Positions 58,633 to 64,000 of a stretch of 64,000 nucleotides of DNA are shown one piece after another. The position numbers were made by a program, and so were the translations under genes. This stretch comes from Candidatus Burkholderia humilis. GTDB taxonomy: Bacteria; Pseudomonadota; Gammaproteobacteria; Burkholderiales; Burkholderiaceae. The notes under the pieces were generated by a model, which saw only the letters and a list, made by a program, of their open reading frames with translations, did no database searches and was not told where the DNA came from. The first letter of the stretch is position 1. Each line of letters starts with the position of its first letter. The stretch lies in the NCBI GenBank assembly GCA_001184405.1, contig LFMX01000013.1, positions 16,249-80,248 on the forward strand. Reading direction: 5' to 3'.

Positions 58633-58830
58633 TTCGATTGATGCACGAATGCGCGCGATCGAAACAGAATCGGAACTTTCGCGCGCTCCGTTTGCGAAGT
58701 CGATGCGATTTTGCTGTTGCTGTATGGCACACTGCGGCGCGCGCTCGCGGCTTTGCCGTCACCCGACGGCGTGCCGCTGATGCCCGACACACAAAGCCTG
58801 AAATGATGGCCTAACGAAGAACCGGTAATC

Positions 58831-59520
58831 ATGGAATTCACAACCGTACTGTTCTATATCTTCGCGCTGTTGCTGACCGTGTCGGCGCTGAAGGTGATCA
58901 CCTCGCGCAACCCGGTGTCATCCGCGCTGTTTCTCGTGCTCGCGTTCTTCAACGCGGCTGCGATCTGGATGCTGCTGCAAGCCGAATTCCTCGCGATCCT
59001 GCTGGTTCTCGTGTATGTCGGCGCCGTGATGGTGCTGTTCCTGTTCGTAGTGATGATGCTCGACATCAACATTGACGTGCTGCGACGCGACTTCAAGCGT
59101 TTCGTGCCGCTGGCAAGTATTGTCGGCGCGATCATCGTGATCGAAACCGCGCTGATCTTGTGGCACGGCTACGGCGTGACGACCACGCCGCTGCGCGATG
59201 CATCGGCGGGCGCGGGCGTGTCGGGCGCGGCGGCGATGTCGAATACGCAGCTGATCGGCAAGGTCATCTATACGGATTACATCTTCTCGTTCGAAATCGC
59301 CGGCCTTGTGCTGCTGGTCGCGATTATCGCAGCCATCTCGCTCACCATTCGCGACAAGAAAGACAAGAAGACTCAGACGGTCAGCCAGCAGGTCAAGGTG
59401 CGCTGTGAGGACCGCGTGCGTCTCGTGAAGATGCCCGCGGAAACGCAGGCGCCCGACGCCTCGACGGAACTTGCCGTGACCGGAAACATCGGCGCGGGCA
59501 CGGTCGACAACAAGGGTTGA
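58831..59520 (+). CDS. nuoJ: NADH-quinone oxidoreductase subunit J
   Basis: A 229-residue membrane subunit with five helices (MEFTTVLFYIFALLLTVSAL, then AILLVLVYVGAVMVLFLFVV). The C-terminal 55 residues form a soluble Lys/Glu/Thr-containing tail, longer than in E. coli and usual for Burkholderia. Intact. Confidence 0.95.
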   Translation: MEFTTVLFYIFALLLTVSALKVITSRNPVSSALFLVLAFFNAAAIWMLLQAEFLAILLVLVYVGAVMVLFLFVVMMLDINIDVLRRDFKRFVPLASIVGAIIVIETALILWHGYGVTTTPLRDASAGAGVSGAAAMSNTQLIGKVIYTDYIFSFEIAGLVLLVAIIAAISLTIRDKKDKKTQTVSQQVKVRCEDRVRLVKMPAETQAPDASTELAVTGNIGAGTVDNKG

Positions 59521-59540
59521 GCGCAAGGAGATAAATAGAA

Positions 59541-59846
59541 ATGTTGAGTCTTGCCCATTACCTGGTGCTCGGCGCGATCCTGTTCGCGATCAGCATCGTT
59601 GGCATCTTCTTGAACCGCCGCAACGTCATCATCATCCTGATGGCCATCGAACTGATGCTGCTCGCGGTGAACACCAATTTCGTCGCGTTCTCGCATTATC
59701 TGGGCGACATTCACGGCCAGATCTTCGTGTTCTTCGTGCTGACCGTGGCTGCCGCCGAAGCGGCGATCGGTCTCGCGATTCTCGTGACCCTGTTCCGTAG
59801 CCTCGACACGATCAATGTCGAGGACCTCGATCAGCTCAAAGGTTAA
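59541..59846 (+). CDS. nuoK: NADH-quinone oxidoreductase subunit K
   Basis: A 101-residue subunit with three helices and the conserved membrane glutamates in [14 protein letters not shown] and [12 protein letters not shown], part of the proton path. AAGGAG precedes the ATG by 9 bases. Confidence 0.97.
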   Translation: MLSLAHYLVLGAILFAISIVGIFLNRRNVIIILMAIELMLLAVNTNFVAFSHYLGDIHGQIFVFFVLTVAAAEAAIGLAILVTLFRSLDTINVEDLDQLKG

Positions 59847-59863
59847 TCTCAGGATAGGCTGTT

Positions 59864-61930
<2,067 letters not shown>

Positions 61931-61943
61931 GGCGAGGGACCCA

Positions 61944-63443
61944 ATGCACTCTTTTCCGATTCTCAGTGTTGCGATCTGGTTGCCGATCATTTTCGGCTTG
62001 CTGGTCCTGGCTGTAGGTAACGACCGCAATCCCATGCCCGTGTGCTGGATTGCACTGATCGGCTCGGTGCTCGGGCTGATCGTGACGATTCCGCTGATCA
62101 CCGGCTTCGATGCTTCGACCGCCGCGTTGCAGTTCGTCGAACAGTCGATGTGGATCGAGCGCTTCAATATTTCGTATCACCTCGGCGTCGACGGCATTTC
62201 GATGTGGTTCGTCGTGCTGACCGCGCTGATCACGGTGATCGTCGTGATCGCCGGCTCGGAAGTGATCACCGAGCGCGTGTCGCAGTACATGGCGGCGTTC
62301 CTGATCCTCTCGGGCATCATGATCGGCGTGTTTTCGACGGCGGACGGCCTGTTGTTCTACGTGTTCTTCGAAGCCACGCTAATTCCGATGTACATCATCA
62401 TCGGCGTGTGGGGCGGCCCGAACCGCGTGTATGCGGCGTTCAAGTTCTTCCTGTACACGCTGGCCGGTTCGCTGCTGATGCTGGTCGCGCTGCTGTATCT
62501 CTACACGCAGACGCACACGTTCGATCTCGCCACGTGGCAGGCCGCGAAGATCGGCATGATGCCGCAGGTGCTGCTGTTTATCGCGTTCTTCCTCGCGTTC
62601 GCCGTCAAGGTGCCGATGTGGCCGGTCCACACGTGGTTGCCGGACGCGCACGTGGAAGCGCCGACGGGCGGCTCGGTCGTGCTGGCGGCGATCATGCTGA
62701 AGCTCGGCGCATACGGTTTCCTGCGCTTTTCGCTGCCGATCGCGCCGGATGCGAGCCACTTTCTCGCGCCGGTCGTCATCACGCTGTCGCTGATCGCGGT
62801 GATCTACATCGGTCTGGTCGCGATGGTGCAGGCCGACATGAAGAAGCTCGTCGCGTATTCGTCGATTGCGCACATGGGTTTCGTCACGCTCGGGTTCTTC
62901 ATGTTCGGACCGTCGAGCCAGCTCGGCATCGAGGGCGCGATCATCCAGATGATCTCGCACGGTTTCGTATCCGGCGCGATGTTCCTTTCCATCGGTGTGC
63001 TGTATGACCGCGTGCATTCGCGTCAGATCGCGGATTACGGCGGCGTCGTCAACACCATGCCGAAGTTCGCCGCGTTCTCCATGCTGTTCGCGATGGCCAA
63101 CTGCGGTTTGCCGGGCACCTCCGGTTTCGTCGGCGAGTTCATGGTGATTCTGGCAGCGGTGAAGTTCAACTTCTGGATCGGCTTCCTCGCCACGTTCACG
63201 CTGATTCTCGGCGCGGCCTACACGCTGTGGATGTACAAGCGCGTTTATTTTGGCGCGGTCGCGAACGATCACGTCGCGAAGCTCGCGGACATCAACACGC
63301 GCGAATTCATCATGCTGGCCGTGCTCGCGATTTTCACGCTGTACATGGGCCTGTATCCGAAGCCCTTCACCGACGTGATGCACGAGTCGGTGGCAAACCT
63401 GATCTCCCACATCGCGCAGTCCAAGCTGCCGCTGGCCCAGTAA
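61944..63443 (+). CDS. nuoM: NADH-quinone oxidoreductase subunit M
   Basis: A 499-residue antiporter-like subunit. The conserved Glu helix FFEATLIPMYIIIGVWGG, Lys helix AFAVKVPMWPVHTWLPDAHV with EAPTGGSVVLAAIMLKLGAY and MKKLVAYSSIAHMGFVTLGF are all present. Follows nuoL by 13 bases. Confidence 0.97.
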   Translation: MHSFPILSVAIWLPIIFGLLVLAVGNDRNPMPVCWIALIGSVLGLIVTIPLITGFDASTAALQFVEQSMWIERFNISYHLGVDGISMWFVVLTALITVIVVIAGSEVITERVSQYMAAFLILSGIMIGVFSTADGLLFYVFFEATLIPMYIIIGVWGGPNRVYAAFKFFLYTLAGSLLMLVALLYLYTQTHTFDLATWQAAKIGMMPQVLLFIAFFLAFAVKVPMWPVHTWLPDAHVEAPTGGSVVLAAIMLKLGAYGFLRFSLPIAPDASHFLAPVVITLSLIAVIYIGLVAMVQADMKKLVAYSSIAHMGFVTLGFFMFGPSSQLGIEGAIIQMISHGFVSGAMFLSIGVLYDRVHSRQIADYGGVVNTMPKFAAFSMLFAMANCGLPGTSGFVGEFMVILAAVKFNFWIGFLATFTLILGAAYTLWMYKRVYFGAVANDHVAKLADINTREFIMLAVLAIFTLYMGLYPKPFTDVMHESVANLISHIAQSKLPLAQ

Positions 63444-63468
63444 CGCAGTGCGAAGGAACTAAAAGATC

Positions 63469-64000
63469 ATGCAAAACGCCCCTATGAGTATGTTGTGGCC
63501 CGACGCGGTCTTGATGGCCGCGGTCGTCATCGCCTGGCTGAACGACACGGTTTTCGGTACGTCAGGCCGTCGCATGACGTATCTGATCGCGCTCGTGTCG
63601 ACGATCGTCGTCGGCGTGTGGTTCGCTTTCACCGCACTCAATCCGACGCCGACTTACTTTTTCACGCGCATGTACATCGTCGATCCGTTCGCGAGCGCGA
63701 TGAAGGCGGTGGTGTGCCTCGGCTACGCGGTGTCGATCATCTACTCGAAGAAGTATCTGGAAGACCGTGACCTGTTCCGCGGCGACTTCTTCTTGCTCGG
63801 CTTGTTCTCGCTGCTCGGCCAGTGCGCGATGATCTCGGGCAACAACTTCCTCACGCTGTATCTCGGCCTCGAACTAATGTCGCTGTCGCTGTATGCGGTG
63901 ATTGCGCTGCGCAAGGATGCGCCGCAATCGAACGAATCGGCGATGAAGTACTATGTGCTCGGCGCGCTCGCATCCGGTTTCCTGCTCTACGGCATTTCGA
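63469..64000 (+). CDS. nuoN: NADH-quinone oxidoreductase subunit N (5' part)
   Basis: Starts at ATG 63469 (MQNAPMSMLWPDAVLMAAVV) and is cut by the window end after about 177 codons; the full protein is normally about 490 residues. The visible part holds the first helices, including SKKYLEDRDLFRGDFFLLGL and LTLYLGLELMSLSLYAVIAL with the membrane Glu of antiporter-like subunits. Last gene of the nuo operon. Confidence 0.95.
   Translation, partial: MQNAPMSMLWPDAVLMAAVVIAWLNDTVFGTSGRRMTYLIALVSTIVVGVWFAFTALNPTPTYFFTRMYIVDPFASAMKAVVCLGYAVSIIYSKKYLEDRDLFRGDFFLLGLFSLLGQCAMISGNNFLTLYLGLELMSLSLYAVIALRKDAPQSNESAMKYYVLGALASGFLLYGIS

Noticed and set aside
58633..58830. Possible small gene between nuoI and nuoJ
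   Set aside because: Short arginine-rich frames on both strands only; no initiation signal or similarity.

Overview
The window reads as chromosome of a Burkholderiaceae beta-proteobacterium of the Burkholderia/Paraburkholderia/Caballeronia group. GC is high, and gene order (secG - tRNA-Leu - nuoA..N, rpsO-pnp-qor-tpiA, fabI next to yejABEF, cysS-alkA-accA-tilS-lysC) and protein sequences fit that family. About 60 genes or gene remnants are visible. The strongest overall feature is selective gene decay. Housekeeping genes (mutS, trmJ, lpxH, cysS, accA, tilS, fabI, leuA, rpsO, pnp, secG, all nuo genes) have intact full-length frames, whereas dispensable catabolic, transport and accessory genes carry stops, frameshifts and multi-codon deletions. 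This suggests a lineage under recent relaxed selection, such as a host-restricted symbiont; leaf-nodule Caballeronia are a known example of this kind, but the assignment is inference.

Region 1-8.3 kb: a 3' fragment of tuf beside the 3' end (domains V-VI) of a group II intron, an Ala/Ser/Asp-rich lipoprotein, roxA diverging from slyD, a secreted protein of unknown function, mutS, a frameshifted DUF3800 gene and a DUF883 gene with an in-frame stop. 8.3-24.5 kb: lplT, suhB, trmJ, a broken cysE, lpxH, two cyclophilins, a TPR protein, cysS, an AlkA-type glycosylase, accA, tilS, lysC, tRNA-Ser(GCU), a small outer-membrane barrel and an M48 lipoprotein peptidase.

24.7-32.4 kb: a degenerate malonate decarboxylase (mdc) operon on the minus strand, gntR-mdcA-[mdcB'-'mdcD]-mdcE-mdcG-mdcH, with the overlapping start/stop junctions of an intact operon. 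mdcA, mdcD and mdcG are broken, mdcB is fused to mdcD, and the acyl-carrier gene mdcC is missing. A divergent MFS transporter, possibly the uptake partner, is also broken. 32.5-39.3 kb: a small frameshifted secreted-protein gene, fabI, and a yejABEF-type peptide ABC transporter in which all four genes carry lesions.

39.4-49.8 kb: a NlpC/P60 endopeptidase, leuA preceded by a previously unannotated short ORF rich in the rare leucine codon CTA (candidate attenuator, apparently leaderless), a small lipoprotein, a branched-chain-amino-acid-type binding protein with compensating frameshifts, rpsO, pnp behind a long RNA hairpin, a quinone oxidoreductase, tpiA, secG and tRNA-Leu(GAG). 49.9-64 kb: respiratory complex I, nuoA to nuoN, with nuoN cut by the window end.

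No CRISPR array, prophage, transposase gene or defence system is visible. The best candidates for something new are the leuA leader ORF, the inverted repeats that coincide with two lesions, and the pattern of decay itself.
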